Part shown: positions 45,547 to 55,712 of the stretch, piece after piece
Position numbering within the stretch: the first letter of the stretch is position 1
How the letters are laid out: each line of letters begins with the position of its first letter
Origin: Peribacillus frigoritolerans
GTDB lineage: Bacteria > Bacillota > Bacilli > Bacillales > DSM-1321
Length of the DNA: 64,000 bases
Direction of reading: 5' to 3'
NCBI RefSeq assembly: GCF_030676415.1
Contig: NZ_JAUUTW010000005.1
Coordinates: 62,001-126,000, forward strand
Made by a program: the position numbers and the translations under genes
The notes under the pieces: generated by a model
Database searches by the model: none
Told to the model about the DNA's origin: nothing
The model's input: the letters and a program-made list of their open reading frames with translations, nothing else

Positions 45547-46314
45547 TTATTTTGCCGATAAACCAGATACAAATTCAGCTAATGTTGCCAATTCTTCATC
45601 TGTACCTTTGAACATGCCAGCTGGCATAGCGCCCTGGCCTTTGACTGCGATTTTAGAGACTTCTTCTGGGCTCAAGCCAGTGTCAATTAAGCTTGGCGCT
45701 CCTGCTCCACCAGTTAACTCTGCTCCGTGACAGCTAATACAGCCACTGGAATCCATCAGTTTATACCCATCGCTCTCTTTATCAATGTCTGCACCTTCCA
45801 CAATCGCTCCTTGTTTCTTGGAAGCTTCCCAATCGTGGTGGGCTGCAGACTCCCATGTTAAATAGAATACGCCGGCAATTGCCAATAGCATGAAGCCTAC
45901 TGCAAAAGGACGTTTTGCCGGGCTCCGCTCTGGACCACGATCTAAAAAAGGTGCCAAGAGCAATGCTCCGAAAGCCAAACCGGGTATTACTAGAGCCCCG
46001 ATTGCATTATAAGGGCCTGAAGCATAGGTATATTTAAGTAATTGGTAAAGGAATAGGAAATACCAGTCTGGCAGCGGAATATACGCTGTATCTGTAGGAT
46101 CTGCTATCCTTTCCAACGGTGACGGATGTGCGACTGTCAGGCATAGATAACCTACAAGAAATACAGCTCCTACCATCCATTCTTTTAAAAGGAAATTAGG
46201 CCAAAATGCTTCAGTTTTCCCAGGATATTCTGAATAATCTTTCGGAATATTCGGTTTACGGTCCGCGGAGATACGCGAGTCACCTACGAATTTCATACCT
46301 TTCCCACGATGCAT
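45547..46314 (-). CDS. qcrC: Menaquinol:cytochrome c reductase, cytochrome b/c subunit
   Basis: A 255-residue subunit of the bc-type complex. The first half has three membrane helices and corresponds to subunit IV of b6f; the last about 80 residues form a cytochrome c domain with SGCISCHGAEL (C-x2-C-H heme c) and a Met ligand region GAMPAGMF. It is the third gene of qcrA-qcrB-qcrC. Confidence 0.95.
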   Translation of the reverse strand: MHRGKGMKFVGDSRISADRKPNIPKDYSEYPGKTEAFWPNFLLKEWMVGAVFLVGYLCLTVAHPSPLERIADPTDTAYIPLPDWYFLFLYQLLKYTYASGPYNAIGALVIPGLAFGALLLAPFLDRGPERSPAKRPFAVGFMLLAIAGVFYLTWESAAHHDWEASKKQGAIVEGADIDKESDGYKLMDSSGCISCHGAELTGGAGAPSLIDTGLSPEEVSKIAVKGQGAMPAGMFKGTDEELATLAEFVSGLSAK

Positions 46315-46370
46315 TGAACAATTCCCCTCCTTTATGAAAAGGTTTTTTTGGTTCTTGGTTCACCATTCTT

Positions 46371-47045
46371 TTATAGTGGACCTGAAATACCTTGTTTTCG
46401 GATCATCAGGAAATGAGCCGCTAGTAAAGCAAATAATGCTGCAGGCAGGAAGAATACATGAATTGCAAAGAATCGTGTCAATGTCTGTGCACCAACGATG
46501 GTTGGATCTCCTGCTATCAATGTCTTGAGTGCCGGTCCCATCAACGGTACCGATTCGACAATTGTCAAAGTAACCTTCGTTGCGAATAGCGCTTTCATAT
46601 CCCATGGCAATAAATAACCAGTCAAGCCTAATGCCAGCATGATGAAGAAAATCAATACGCCGACCATCCAGTTCAATTCACGCGGTTTTTTGTAAGCTCC
46701 CTGGAAGAAGACACGAAGAGTATGTAAAAACATCATAACGATAACTAGACTTGCTCCCCAGTGATGCATACCACGGACAATTTGACCGAAGGCAACTTCA
46801 TTTTGCAAATAATAAACAGATTCCCAAGCGTTTTTAATGTCCGGGACATAGTACATCGTCAAGAACATGCCTGACAAGATTTGGATGACCGTAATAAAGA
46901 AAGTTAACCCACCAAAACAATATACGAATGCAGAAAAATGATGTGCGGGGTTAACATGTTCAGGAACCTCATGGTCAGCAATATCCCGCCATAACGGCGT
47001 AATATCTAAACGCTCGTCCACCCAGTCATATAACTTTGTTAGCAA
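46371..47045 (-). CDS. qcrB: Menaquinol:cytochrome c reductase, cytochrome b subunit
   Basis: A 224-residue b6-type cytochrome with four membrane helices, paired heme-b His residues in HHWGASLVIVMMFLH and RFFAIHVFFLPAALF, and Cys43 (FVYCFGG), the site of covalent heme attachment in B. subtilis QcrB. It lies 3 bp after qcrA. Confidence 0.95.
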   Translation of the reverse strand: MLTKLYDWVDERLDITPLWRDIADHEVPEHVNPAHHFSAFVYCFGGLTFFITVIQILSGMFLTMYYVPDIKNAWESVYYLQNEVAFGQIVRGMHHWGASLVIVMMFLHTLRVFFQGAYKKPRELNWMVGVLIFFIMLALGLTGYLLPWDMKALFATKVTLTIVESVPLMGPALKTLIAGDPTIVGAQTLTRFFAIHVFFLPAALFALLAAHFLMIRKQGISGPL

Positions 47046-47048
47046 TGT

Positions 47049-47555
47049 TTACGCCTCCCCGTGCGGTTTTAGTTGACCCAAATAAAGTATTCCATCTTTT
47101 TCTTTCGTGTCAAAGACATCCAATGGTGAAACCGGCGGTGTCCCCTTGACATTCATCCCATCTTTCGTATACCTGCCGTAATGGCAAGGACAGAAAAATT
47201 GATTCGGATTAGTCTTATCCGTATTCCACCCTACCGTACAGCCTAAATGTTTACAGATTGGAGATAAAGCAACGATCTTACCATCATCCGTTTTGTAAAC
47301 CCAAGCTGTATTTGTTTCTTCAGACTCATACCACCCATCGACCTGTTTAAAACTAAAGTCGACTCGGGTTGGTTCGGTAGTCAGTTCACCTACCTTCTGT
47401 TTAGTTGCAACGTAATCCCCGCCTTTATCAGCTGATAAAACAGGATCAATTGCAAACCTAACCATAGGCATCAACATACCGGCCGCCATAAATCCACCAA
47501 CGCCAGTAAGTGTGTAATTAAGGAATTGACGTCGTGAAACATTATGCTTGCTCAT
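47049..47555 (-). CDS. qcrA: Menaquinol:cytochrome c reductase, Rieske iron-sulphur subunit
   Basis: A 168-residue Rieske protein with an N-terminal Tat-like/membrane anchor (SRRQFLNYTLTG, then helix) and the [2Fe-2S] ligands in CKHLGC and CPCHYG. First gene of the reductase operon; transfers electrons from menaquinol to cytochrome c. Confidence 0.95.
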   Translation of the reverse strand: MSKHNVSRRQFLNYTLTGVGGFMAAGMLMPMVRFAIDPVLSADKGGDYVATKQKVGELTTEPTRVDFSFKQVDGWYESEETNTAWVYKTDDGKIVALSPICKHLGCTVGWNTDKTNPNQFFCPCHYGRYTKDGMNVKGTPPVSPLDVFDTKEKDGILYLGQLKPHGEA

Positions 47556-47715
47556 GCGTTTTCCCCCCCTCTATTACTATACTGAGAGCCCAAAGGACCA
47601 ATAAATAGCGACACTATAAAACTAGGACATTTCCATGATATCTCAATAATTTACCAAGGTCAATATTTGTAAAACCCAAAAGGTGGCAACTATGTGTCAA
47701 ATAATGCGAAAAATC

Positions 47716-48177
47716 CTACTTTTTTTCATTTTTCCAATTATAAGAGAAAATATCAAGGATTTGGAGAACTTGCTGGTTAATCATTTCCCTTGCTTGTTCA
47801 ATTTCAAGCCCCTCCAGGGGGATGGCAGGAATCCATACTAAATTATTTTCTAATTCCCGCTCTTCCTTTTTCCACTCAAAATCCGATGTAAGAAAAAAAA
47901 CATGCTCGAAATTATTTTCTTTCACTTCATTGGCCCAATGCTTTAACCGCTCAACCTTATCCATTTCATCACTTAAATAATGAAATGTTGGCAATAAAAG
48001 AATCCTTCCTTTCATCTGCTTTTCAATTTCCAAGCTTAAAATGGTAAGAAATTCATTCATTGAGCCCGTTTGTTTCATTTGCCCTTTAAAAGATAGGGGA
48101 ACCAAAGGAATCAAAACGGTATCCACATACTCTTTTGACTGCATATACATGTCAAGATCTTTTGCTGTCCACTTCAT
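47716..48177 (-). CDS. ypiF: YpiF family protein (DUF2487)
   Basis: A 153-residue soluble protein with alternating helices and strands; it matches B. subtilis YpiF in place (just before qcrA) and size. Function unknown. A terminator separates it from ypiB, so it may have its own promoter with qcrABC. Confidence 0.8.
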   Translation of the reverse strand: MKWTAKDLDMYMQSKEYVDTVLIPLVPLSFKGQMKQTGSMNEFLTILSLEIEKQMKGRILLLPTFHYLSDEMDKVERLKHWANEVKENNFEHVFFLTSDFEWKKEERELENNLVWIPAIPLEGLEIEQAREMINQQVLQILDIFSYNWKNEKK

Positions 48178-48300
48178 GTTTTTTCTTCACTCCCGATTTT
48201 TTGAATCAACTCCTTATCATTTTACCATTATTTTTATAACATCTTTACCATATACCCATAGTCTTTACAAAAATGTGGATTTTATCATTGTTTTATAAAA

Positions 48301-48330
48301 AATAAAAACCTTTCCTGATTACGGAAAGGT
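48301..48330 (-). terminator. Terminator after ypiB
   Basis: A stem ACCTTTCC/GGAAAGGT with a 7-nt loop follows the ypiB stop; on the minus strand it is followed by TTTTTATT. Confidence 0.78.
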
Positions 48331-48339
48331 CAATTTATT

Positions 48340-48891
48340 TCATCCAAGCACTTTTAATTGATTCAATTGTTCGGTTAAGTTCTTAAATGCTTGTTCATCA
48401 TGCTTATCAAGTGCTTCATCGATTTCCTTAAGCAGACGGTCCCTTTGAAAATACAACATGCTTCTTTCTAAAAATTGTTCAGCCAGCAGCTGATCTTTTT
48501 CATTCGATGCCGTCGATTTCGGCATGAAGGGATTGTGCTCGAGTACCGCTGCATATTGATAGGAAGAGTAAGACGATTTAAAATTGAGCTGAATATAAAT
48601 GTCTTCATCCCGATTTAAACGGATATCATGAAAAGATTTCTCTGCATCGGTCGTCATGATATTGGACTTATAGAACCTGAAAGGGACCTCATCCACACAA
48701 TGTGTCGACATAATCAGTCCACGTGGGCAATATTGTGCATTTTCTACAAAATGAACCTTTTTCATCAGTTGATCATGACTCATTAAGTAATTCAATATCC
48801 AAACGCATTCTCTTCGTTTCAGTTGATAATGATTTAAAAACCACCGAATAAAATCCTTCTTTTCATTCACAGAAACAGGGGCAGCCACCAT
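48340..48891 (-). CDS. ypiB: YpiB family protein (UPF0302)
   Basis: A 183-residue soluble protein of the UPF0302 family, with the start [20 protein letters not shown] and a C-terminal [16 protein letters not shown] segment (IDEAL-like motif). Function unknown. It lies 41 bp after ypiA. Confidence 0.82.
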   Translation of the reverse strand: MVAAPVSVNEKKDFIRWFLNHYQLKRRECVWILNYLMSHDQLMKKVHFVENAQYCPRGLIMSTHCVDEVPFRFYKSNIMTTDAEKSFHDIRLNRDEDIYIQLNFKSSYSSYQYAAVLEHNPFMPKSTASNEKDQLLAEQFLERSMLYFQRDRLLKEIDEALDKHDEQAFKNLTEQLNQLKVLG

Positions 48892-48932
48892 GAATTCCCT
48901 CCTCTGTCTTGATTTAGTTTTGTTTCACTTAT

Positions 48933-50204
48933 CTACATTTCATCTGTGCTTTCACTTAGCCGCTCCAAAATCATCGCATACTCATCATTCGCCGGGTTCA
49001 TCTCAAGCAGCTTATTAAATACTTCTCTAGATGTGGCTCTGTCTCCTTCTTCAATTAAAAAGAAACCATAATCTTCAAGGAAATCTTGATTGTCCTTGAA
49101 TGAATTATATGCTTTATGATAGCTGGTTAATGACTCTTTAAATTGTTCAGTATGCTGATAAGATACAGCAGCTATCCATTCAAACTGCGGATCATCCTCT
49201 CCATATCGCCTAACTTCACCAATACACTCCAAAACATCTTCATACCTTTCGTTGTGCATATACAATTTCAAGAGGGTCAGTGCAGCTTCCAGGTATCCCG
49301 GATCAATGGCAAGTGCTTCTTTAAATAGATTTTCCGCCTCTTCATCAAGCCCGCTTTTCAAGGCTATTTTTCCACCGAAGAAGTAAAGTTCCTTATTGAA
49401 TTCATCAGCCTTGATTCCTTCTTTGACCGTTTTCAAGGCCTTTTCCAGATCTTCAAGATGTTCATAACTCTTTGCCAGGTACAAATATAGAGAATGGTAT
49501 TCATGATCTAATTCTTTCAGTTCAATAAACTTTCGTACGGCTGTCTCATAAAGACCTGCCTGAAAAGCTGTAAATGCATATTCAAATAGGGTATTGATTT
49601 CAAGTCCATCCTTTAAGGCCTTTTCAAAGTGCGGAAGGGCCTCCTCGAACTTCCCTGAACTGCTTAGTGCTTCAGCAAGCCTCTGATTGACATTAACACC
49701 AGCGATTTCTTGTTCCTGTTCCAAAACCTTTATGTAATTTGCAATGGCTTCCTGATCCCTTCCTTGATGAAAGAACAGTTCAGCTAGTGCAAAATCAATG
49801 ATGATCTCATCTGGAAGCATTTCCTTGGCCTGCAGTAATTTCCGTTCGCTGACCTCATCCATCCCCTGTAATTGATAAAGGTCCGCTTCCAAAAGCAAAG
49901 CACTTGGATATACTTCATCATCTGCACTTACTTTTTCAAGCATCAGCATCGCTTCATCTTCCTGGTCCATGTCAATCAGGATTTCCGCCAACGAAACAAT
50001 CAATTCCCCTTCATCGGGATAGAGTTCCAACAGATGTTCAAAAAGATCCTTTGCCTCCTCCGCAAACCCAAGCTGGAGCATTTCTTCGGCCAGCAACAAT
50101 ATGTCCTCCGCTGACTCTGATGATTTAATTCGATTTATATGTTTAAGAGCTTCTGTTAATTCCCCTTTTTTTAAATGCTGTATAACTTGTTCCACTGTGT
50201 TCAT
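48933..50204 (-). CDS. ypiA: YpiA, tetratricopeptide-repeat protein
   Basis: A 423-residue protein built of about twelve TPR helix-pairs through its whole length (examples: YPSALLLEADLYQLQGM, ALPHFEKALKDG, AENLFKEALAIDPGYLEA). It has no signal or membrane helix, so it should be a cytoplasmic protein-binding scaffold. First gene of ypiA-ypiB. Confidence 0.87.
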   Translation of the reverse strand: MNTVEQVIQHLKKGELTEALKHINRIKSSESAEDILLLAEEMLQLGFAEEAKDLFEHLLELYPDEGELIVSLAEILIDMDQEDEAMLMLEKVSADDEVYPSALLLEADLYQLQGMDEVSERKLLQAKEMLPDEIIIDFALAELFFHQGRDQEAIANYIKVLEQEQEIAGVNVNQRLAEALSSSGKFEEALPHFEKALKDGLEINTLFEYAFTAFQAGLYETAVRKFIELKELDHEYHSLYLYLAKSYEHLEDLEKALKTVKEGIKADEFNKELYFFGGKIALKSGLDEEAENLFKEALAIDPGYLEAALTLLKLYMHNERYEDVLECIGEVRRYGEDDPQFEWIAAVSYQHTEQFKESLTSYHKAYNSFKDNQDFLEDYGFFLIEEGDRATSREVFNKLLEMNPANDEYAMILERLSESTDEM

Positions 50205-50499
50205 TGTTGAATCCTTCCTTTTGCATGATAGACTTGGTCCCTAGTCATACACACTCACGCCATAATGTTACATATTCTGTCATTAAGTACAAAATACCAT
50301 GTAATTCGCGAGATGCATAGTAAACAGTATTCATTAGTTTACCATACTGTAGCCCTGTATTCCATTGATGAAGTCCCCTCCCATTCTCATTAAAAAAAGG
50401 TTACTAGTTAATTCTCCACGCTACGGTAAATCTCCTTTTTGATCATGAACCCCTTTTTCATTATTTTCATGATTAATACTGGTACAAAAAGCCCGCAAT

Positions 50500-50513
50500 G
50501 TTAGCGCTTTCAA
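50500..50513. promoter_or_regulatory. Candidate cre site upstream of ypiA
   Basis: TGTTAGCGCTTTCA fits the cre consensus TGWAANCGNTNWCA at 13 of 14 positions. It lies in a 370-bp gene-free stretch (50205-50574) between the aro terminator and ypiA, about 300 bp upstream of ypiA. The rest of the stretch is A/T-rich and shows no other gene. Confidence 0.42.
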
Positions 50514-50528
50514 CACTTTTAAGCATTT

Positions 50529-50570
50529 AAAAAAAGTTTACAGACCAAATAAGGTATGTAAACTTTTTTT
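50529..50570. terminator. Terminator of the aro operon
   Basis: A 14-bp perfect stem, AAAAAAAGTTTACA/TGTAAACTTTTTTT, with a 14-nt loop lies 5 bp after the aroA stop. Confidence 0.9.
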
Positions 50571-50574
50571 ATCT

Positions 50575-51861
50575 TTACTTTATCAATTGCGTCAAATGCC
50601 CAAAAAATTGTGGATATGATACATCTATGGCATCAGGGTCAGCAAGTTCCACTTCCCCATCCGTTATCAAAGCCGCTACAGCAAGCATCATCCCGATACG
50701 ATGATCTCCATGGCTTGTAACCATACCTCCATTCAGGGCTTTACGTCCTTTGATGATCAATCCGTCTGCTGTCGGGGTTATATCTGCCCCCAGGATGGAA
50801 AGCTCATTTGCAACAGTATCAATTCGATTCGTCTCTTTCACTTTAAGTTCTGCTGCATCCTTGATTGTCGTTATCCCTTCAGCCTGTGTTGCCAAAAGTG
50901 CAATTACCGGTATTTCATCGATGAGACGTGGAATCAGATCACCGCTGATGGTCGTTCCTTTTAATCGGGAGCTTCTGACAGTGATGTCTCCTGCAGGTTC
51001 ACCCTCGCTCGTCTTCTTCTCTATCGTAATATCCGCCCCCATCGATTTCATGACCTCGATGATTCCAGTCCTTGTCGAATTAAGGCCCACATTCTTTAAC
51101 ACCACTTCACTATTTTCCGTAATCGCTGCAGCCACCATGAAGAAAGCCGCTGAAGAAATATCACCCGGCACATGGATGGTGGTCCCTTTGAAGACTTGAT
51201 TTCCGCTTACTTTAATCGTTTGGCCGTCCTTTTCGATTTTCCCGCCAAACTCTTGGATCATTCGTTCTGTATGATCACGGGTCTCTTCCGGTTCGATAAT
51301 GATCGTTTCACCTTCTGCCTGTAAACCCGCCAAGATTATCGCTGATTTTACCTGCGCACTTGCTACAGGCAATTCATAGCGAAACCCTTGTAATTTGCCT
51401 CCTCTTATGAAGAGCGGGGTGTATTCGGCTTCCTTTCGGCCATCAATGACTGCTCCCATCTGACGAAGAGGGTTGACTACCCGGGTCATTGGACGTTTCG
51501 CTATCGATTCGTCACCTGCCAAAACGGCCGAAAATTCCTGTCCTGCCAAAATGCCCATCATTAACCTGATCGTGGTACCAGAATTTCCGACATCCAGAAC
51601 TGATTCAGGTTCCTTTAATCCATTAAAACCTTTGCCTTCAATTTTGACGTGCTGGCCATCTTGTTCAATATGGACTCCCAGCTGCTTAAAACAGGAGATG
51701 GTACTTAAACAATCGGCTCCTGGAAGAAAATTAGTGACTGTCGTTTCCCCCTCGGCAAGGGCTCCGAACATGATCGAACGATGGGAGATCGACTTATCTC
51801 CAGGTATGGCAATCGAACCACGTAATGTTTGGATGTTCGTTTGTAATTTTTTTGTATTCAT
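50575..51861 (-). CDS. aroA: 5-enolpyruvylshikimate-3-phosphate synthase
   Basis: A 428-residue EPSP synthase (called aroE in B. subtilis), the sixth shikimate step. [31 protein letters not shown] and NSTRTG are visible, the set of marks of class II (glyphosate-tolerant type) enzymes. The ATG at 51861 has GGAAGGATGG upstream. Last gene of the aroC-aroB-aroH-hisC-tyrA-aroA block. Confidence 0.95.
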   Translation of the reverse strand: MNTKKLQTNIQTLRGSIAIPGDKSISHRSIMFGALAEGETTVTNFLPGADCLSTISCFKQLGVHIEQDGQHVKIEGKGFNGLKEPESVLDVGNSGTTIRLMMGILAGQEFSAVLAGDESIAKRPMTRVVNPLRQMGAVIDGRKEAEYTPLFIRGGKLQGFRYELPVASAQVKSAIILAGLQAEGETIIIEPEETRDHTERMIQEFGGKIEKDGQTIKVSGNQVFKGTTIHVPGDISSAAFFMVAAAITENSEVVLKNVGLNSTRTGIIEVMKSMGADITIEKKTSEGEPAGDITVRSSRLKGTTISGDLIPRLIDEIPVIALLATQAEGITTIKDAAELKVKETNRIDTVANELSILGADITPTADGLIIKGRKALNGGMVTSHGDHRIGMMLAVAALITDGEVELADPDAIDVSYPQFFGHLTQLIK

Positions 51862-51884
51862 AAAACCATCCTTCCCTATCAATA

Positions 51885-52988
51885 TTATGCCAGGATCGTT
51901 TCATAATCTGTATGTCTTGAAATACACTCCGCAGCTTTTATGCGATCAACATCCGTTTGGAAGCTGATGACCAGCACACCGTATATCTCTTCCCTGGTTT
52001 CAATGATCCTTATGTTTGTAATGCTGATACCTTCTTGAGCCAAATATCCGGTAATCTCAGAAATTATTCCGGCATAATCCGGTATATCGATATATAAATC
52101 ATAAAATGCTGGTATGGCGCCTTTCGCATGTGTTGGCAAATCATCCCTGAAAATCTTGGCATCTGTAAAGAATCGAAGGATTTCTTCACTATCTTCATTC
52201 GCAACGAGACCTTTTATATGCTCCATTTCATTCAGCCAATCATTCATTAATTCAAGTAGCACATCCCGGTTATGTAACAAAATGTCACGCCACATTTCCG
52301 GACTGCTTGAAGCAATTCTTGTAATATCTCGAAATCCACCTGCTGCAAGCCTTGAAATCAACTTGTTTTCCTTACTGTAATTTTCTGCCTGCTTAACGAG
52401 CCCCGATGCGACAATATGCGGAAAATGACTAATGACCCCAGTCAGCTTATCATGTGTGGCAGGACTCACAACCAGAAAGTTAGCTCTTGTCCCTTGTAGC
52501 CACCCTTTTAACTGCTCAACTTTTTCTTCTTCGATGGAATCTCCGGGAGTAAGCAAATAAAATGCATGTTCGAATAAATGCAATTTGGCTGCCGCAGCGC
52601 CGCTTTTATGGGAACCAGCCATAGGGTGCCCCCCGATGAAGGCCACCCCTTTATCTATCAATGGTTTTGCTGCCTTAACGACTGTATCCTTCGTACTTCC
52701 TGCATCCGATATGAGGACATCACTTTTTAAATCCATATCAGCCAATTGAGCTAAAATCTTCACGGTTTCATTGACAGGCACAGCAAGTAGAATCAAATCA
52801 GCTTCACATGCTCCCGCTTCCAAAGATGATACAGAATCATCAATGATCCCCAATAGCATCGATAGTTGAATATTCTTTTCACTTAGGTCCGTACCAACAA
52901 TCACGGCTTCAGGATGTGCATGGCGTACAGCCATGGCCAGTGATCCGCCAATTAGACCTAGACCTATTACAAAAACCTTACCCTTCAC
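51885..52988 (-). CDS. tyrA: Prephenate dehydrogenase
   Basis: A 367-residue NAD-dependent dehydrogenase of tyrosine synthesis. The N-terminal [13 protein letters not shown] motif, the [12 protein letters not shown] active-site segment and a C-terminal ACT domain (about 290-367) that usually senses tyrosine are seen. GTG start at 52988 after GGGGGAGAG. 23 bp before aroA. Confidence 0.95.
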   Translation of the reverse strand: MKGKVFVIGLGLIGGSLAMAVRHAHPEAVIVGTDLSEKNIQLSMLLGIIDDSVSSLEAGACEADLILLAVPVNETVKILAQLADMDLKSDVLISDAGSTKDTVVKAAKPLIDKGVAFIGGHPMAGSHKSGAAAAKLHLFEHAFYLLTPGDSIEEEKVEQLKGWLQGTRANFLVVSPATHDKLTGVISHFPHIVASGLVKQAENYSKENKLISRLAAGGFRDITRIASSSPEMWRDILLHNRDVLLELMNDWLNEMEHIKGLVANEDSEEILRFFTDAKIFRDDLPTHAKGAIPAFYDLYIDIPDYAGIISEITGYLAQEGISITNIRIIETREEIYGVLVISFQTDVDRIKAAECISRHTDYETILA

Positions 52989-53035
52989 TCTTCTCTCCCC
53001 CGCATCTTTTATGCTCCTCTAGGTTTGATGAAACG

Positions 53036-54148
53036 TTAAAGCAGCGAATCAGAAGGTGCCTCAACTTCATTCAAAAAAGTTTTAATAGCATTAATCATTC
53101 CTTCATTTTCTTCCGTAGAACCAATCGTTACCCTCAGGCTGTTAGGAAAACCGAAAGATTTCCCCGACCTTGCGATGTACCCGCGCTCAAGCAAATATTG
53201 AAACACCGCATCGGCATCCTGTTTAAAATGGATAAAGATGAAATTACCTTGTGACGGGTAATAAGCTAAATTTTCCTTATTGCAAAATTCATAGTACCGC
53301 TTGAGCCCTTTTTGATTTTCTTCCTTGCATGTTTCAATGAAGGCTTGATCTTCCAAAGCGACGATAGCAATATTCTGTGCGAATGTGTTCACATTGAATG
53401 GTTCCCGGGATGGATCTAGTTTCTGAATAATATCCTCATCCGCCAAACCGTACCCTACCCTAAAACTGGCAAGTCCATAAATTTTTGAGAATGTCCGGAG
53501 TATGATTAAATTTTTATATTTATTAATCCATTGATTCGTTCTCGGGTAATCCTCAGCCGTTGCATATTCACAATAAGCTTCATCCAAAACGATAAGAACA
53601 TCTTCCGGCACTTTTTCGATGAACGATAATAGGTCCTGTTCCGAAATGTATGTACCTGTTGGATTATTTGGTGTACAAAGCCAGACAACCGCTGTTTTGT
53701 CATCTATTACTTTAAGCATTCCTTCTAGATCATGAGCACCGTCAATATGCGGAACTTCCCTGATTTCCGCACCTTCTAGCGTGGCATTATGGCGATACTG
53801 CGAAAAAGTGCCTGTTGCCATGACCGTATTCTTTCCAGCTCCCAATAGACTCCTGGAGATGATTTGAATGTTCTCATCAGATCCATTTCCAAAAATAAGC
53901 TGAGTTTCTTTCACACCTGTATGTTTTGCAACAGCTGCCCTAAGCATCGTTGCATATCCATCAGGATAGATGGCAAACGAATGGGTTGAATTCCTAACGG
54001 ACTCCTTGACCTTTTCCGAACAGCCAAAAGGATTTTCATTTGAAGCTAATTTCGTGATTTTTTCCAAGCCGTATAATTTTTTCACTTCATCAGTGGATTT
54101 TCCCGGTTGATAAGACTTCAAGGAAAGGACCGCTTCATTCCATTTCAT
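53036..54148 (-). CDS. hisC: Histidinol-phosphate/aromatic aminotransferase
   Basis: A 370-residue PLP enzyme; the Schiff-base Lys is in TFSKIYGLASFRVGYG. In Bacillus, HisC serves histidine and also phenylalanine/tyrosine synthesis, which is why it sits with tyrA. The ATG at 54148 is preferred; the in-frame GTG at 54157 lies in the GAGGTG ribosome site. Confidence 0.93.
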   Translation of the reverse strand: MKWNEAVLSLKSYQPGKSTDEVKKLYGLEKITKLASNENPFGCSEKVKESVRNSTHSFAIYPDGYATMLRAAVAKHTGVKETQLIFGNGSDENIQIISRSLLGAGKNTVMATGTFSQYRHNATLEGAEIREVPHIDGAHDLEGMLKVIDDKTAVVWLCTPNNPTGTYISEQDLLSFIEKVPEDVLIVLDEAYCEYATAEDYPRTNQWINKYKNLIILRTFSKIYGLASFRVGYGLADEDIIQKLDPSREPFNVNTFAQNIAIVALEDQAFIETCKEENQKGLKRYYEFCNKENLAYYPSQGNFIFIHFKQDADAVFQYLLERGYIARSGKSFGFPNSLRVTIGSTEENEGMINAIKTFLNEVEAPSDSLL

Positions 54149-54177
54149 GTCAATCACCTCTATATATATATATTTAT

Positions 54178-54189
54178 CACTTTAAAGTA
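54178..54189 (-). promoter_or_regulatory. Palindrome CACTTTAAAGTA upstream of hisC
   Basis: Eleven of twelve bases match the perfect palindrome CACTTTAAAGTG found just upstream of aroC (56904-56915). It is in the short hisC-aroH gap, where the trp operon stands in B. subtilis. A TTATACT -10-like element lies upstream. Confidence 0.35.
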
Positions 54190-54235
54190 AGAAAGTGTGA
54201 GAATAGTATAACATATTCATAGATTTAAAATCATC

Positions 54236-54604
54236 TTATATCTGCTTTGTCAAATCTGGCCGTAATACCGTAGCCCCTGCCTGGTATACATGCTGTATCT
54301 CTTTTTGAGATTTTGTCGTATTTACGTGGATCATGACCCGGATGCAAAATGGCAAGGAATTGCTCACCGGTATTTCTTTCATGCATGTAACCGGTACATA
54401 AGTCCAGCCTTCGAATTTCCTCAAGGCTTTGGCAGGGAAGACAGAACGAATCTCTTCCGTAGCGGAAAAAAATACAGAAGCTACCATATCGGGATCAATC
54501 TCGTTGACCTGAATGATCTCTGCCATCAACTTTTCGACGGCGGAAATCACTTCCATTTCTGTATCTCTTTCTACTGTAGTGGCACCCCTTATTCCTCTTA
54601 TCAC
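54236..54604 (-). CDS. aroH: Chorismate mutase, AroH class
   Basis: A 122-residue trimeric chorismate mutase. It has the MIRGIRGATTVERDT start, with the active-site Arg residues, and CMKEIPVSNSLPFCIRVMIH. It makes prephenate from chorismate. GTG start at 54604 after GGGGGG. 25 bp after aroB. Confidence 0.95.
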   Translation of the reverse strand: MIRGIRGATTVERDTEMEVISAVEKLMAEIIQVNEIDPDMVASVFFSATEEIRSVFPAKALRKFEGWTYVPVTCMKEIPVSNSLPFCIRVMIHVNTTKSQKEIQHVYQAGATVLRPDLTKQI

Positions 54605-54629
54605 ACATAGTCCCCCCTTCTCCTGAACT

Positions 54630-55709
54630 CTATATCATATCCGCCATTTCCTTTATCAGCTCAGAGTCGGCTATATCCATTACTAGCGGTGACCCCACTT
54701 CGTTTAGCAGGACAAAGGTAGCTGCATCATTGACCGATTTTTTGTCTGTTTTCATTAATTCAAGTAGCAATGCATGTTCAAGTCGGGTTGGAATGGTTAT
54801 TTGATAACCTAAAGTAGAAACCCAGTTAATGAACTCATCTAGTTTAAAATCAAGATCCACTTTCTTTCTGCTTAATTTAAGAGCATACACCATCCCGATT
54901 AAAATGGATTCCCCATGCGTAAAGTTTCCGTATCCCATTGAACCTTCCACTGCATGTCCAAGTGTATGACCAAAATTCAAAAAGGCACGAATGCCGTTTT
55001 CCTTCTCATCCTCTTCGACAGTTTTAGCTTTGATGCCAATCCCTTTTGTAATCATGGTTAGGAATTGCTCATCCGTTATATCATTCAAATCAACAATATT
55101 CGACTTTAACCATAGATAAAACTCATTATCTGCTATCAAGGAATGTTTAATGACTTCTGCAAAACCTGACCTTAATTCTTTAAGAGGCAGAGTTTTTAAA
55201 AATTCAAGATCATAAATGACCGCTTCAGGCTGATGAAAGGCCCCAATCATATTTTTCCCTAGCGGGTGATTGATGGCAACCTTGCCGCCCACTGCACTAT
55301 CGTGGGCGAGCAAAGTCGTCGGAACCTGTATAAATGGAATCCCTCTCATAAAAGTAGCCGCAACGAATCCAGCTAAGTCACCGACTGCACCACCGCCAAG
55401 GGCGATAATCAATGACTTGCGATTAATCTGTTGGGATAAGCAGAAGCTTTGGCATTCATAAAACACATCGAATGTTTTAGCATGCTCCCCTTCTGGCACT
55501 ACATGATGCAGGACCGGTTTTCCCGTCTTGATCAGGGCGTTTTTCACAGTCTGCAAATGAAGTGCAGCCACTTTCTCATCAGTTATGATCAGAATCTTGT
55601 TTAGATGATTTAATTCATTTGTTATTAATTCGGGCAATTCATTTATTGCCTTCTTGCCAATTAAAACCGGATATTGCTTGGAAGCCGTTTTTATTTGGAT
55701 GGATTCCAT
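54630..55709 (-). CDS. aroB: 3-dehydroquinate synthase
   Basis: A 359-residue NAD-dependent enzyme, second shikimate step. The GGGAVGDLAGFVAATFMRGIPF segment and the zinc-binding HSLIAD / HTLGHAVE His residues are seen. It starts 3 bp after aroC. Confidence 0.95.
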   Translation of the reverse strand: MESIQIKTASKQYPVLIGKKAINELPELITNELNHLNKILIITDEKVAALHLQTVKNALIKTGKPVLHHVVPEGEHAKTFDVFYECQSFCLSQQINRKSLIIALGGGAVGDLAGFVAATFMRGIPFIQVPTTLLAHDSAVGGKVAINHPLGKNMIGAFHQPEAVIYDLEFLKTLPLKELRSGFAEVIKHSLIADNEFYLWLKSNIVDLNDITDEQFLTMITKGIGIKAKTVEEDEKENGIRAFLNFGHTLGHAVEGSMGYGNFTHGESILIGMVYALKLSRKKVDLDFKLDEFINWVSTLGYQITIPTRLEHALLLELMKTDKKSVNDAATFVLLNEVGSPLVMDIADSELIKEMADMI

Positions 55710-55712
55710 GAT

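Noticed and set aside
50750-51199. 149-codon plus-strand frame inside aroA
   Set aside because: Reverse shadow of a well-conserved gene.
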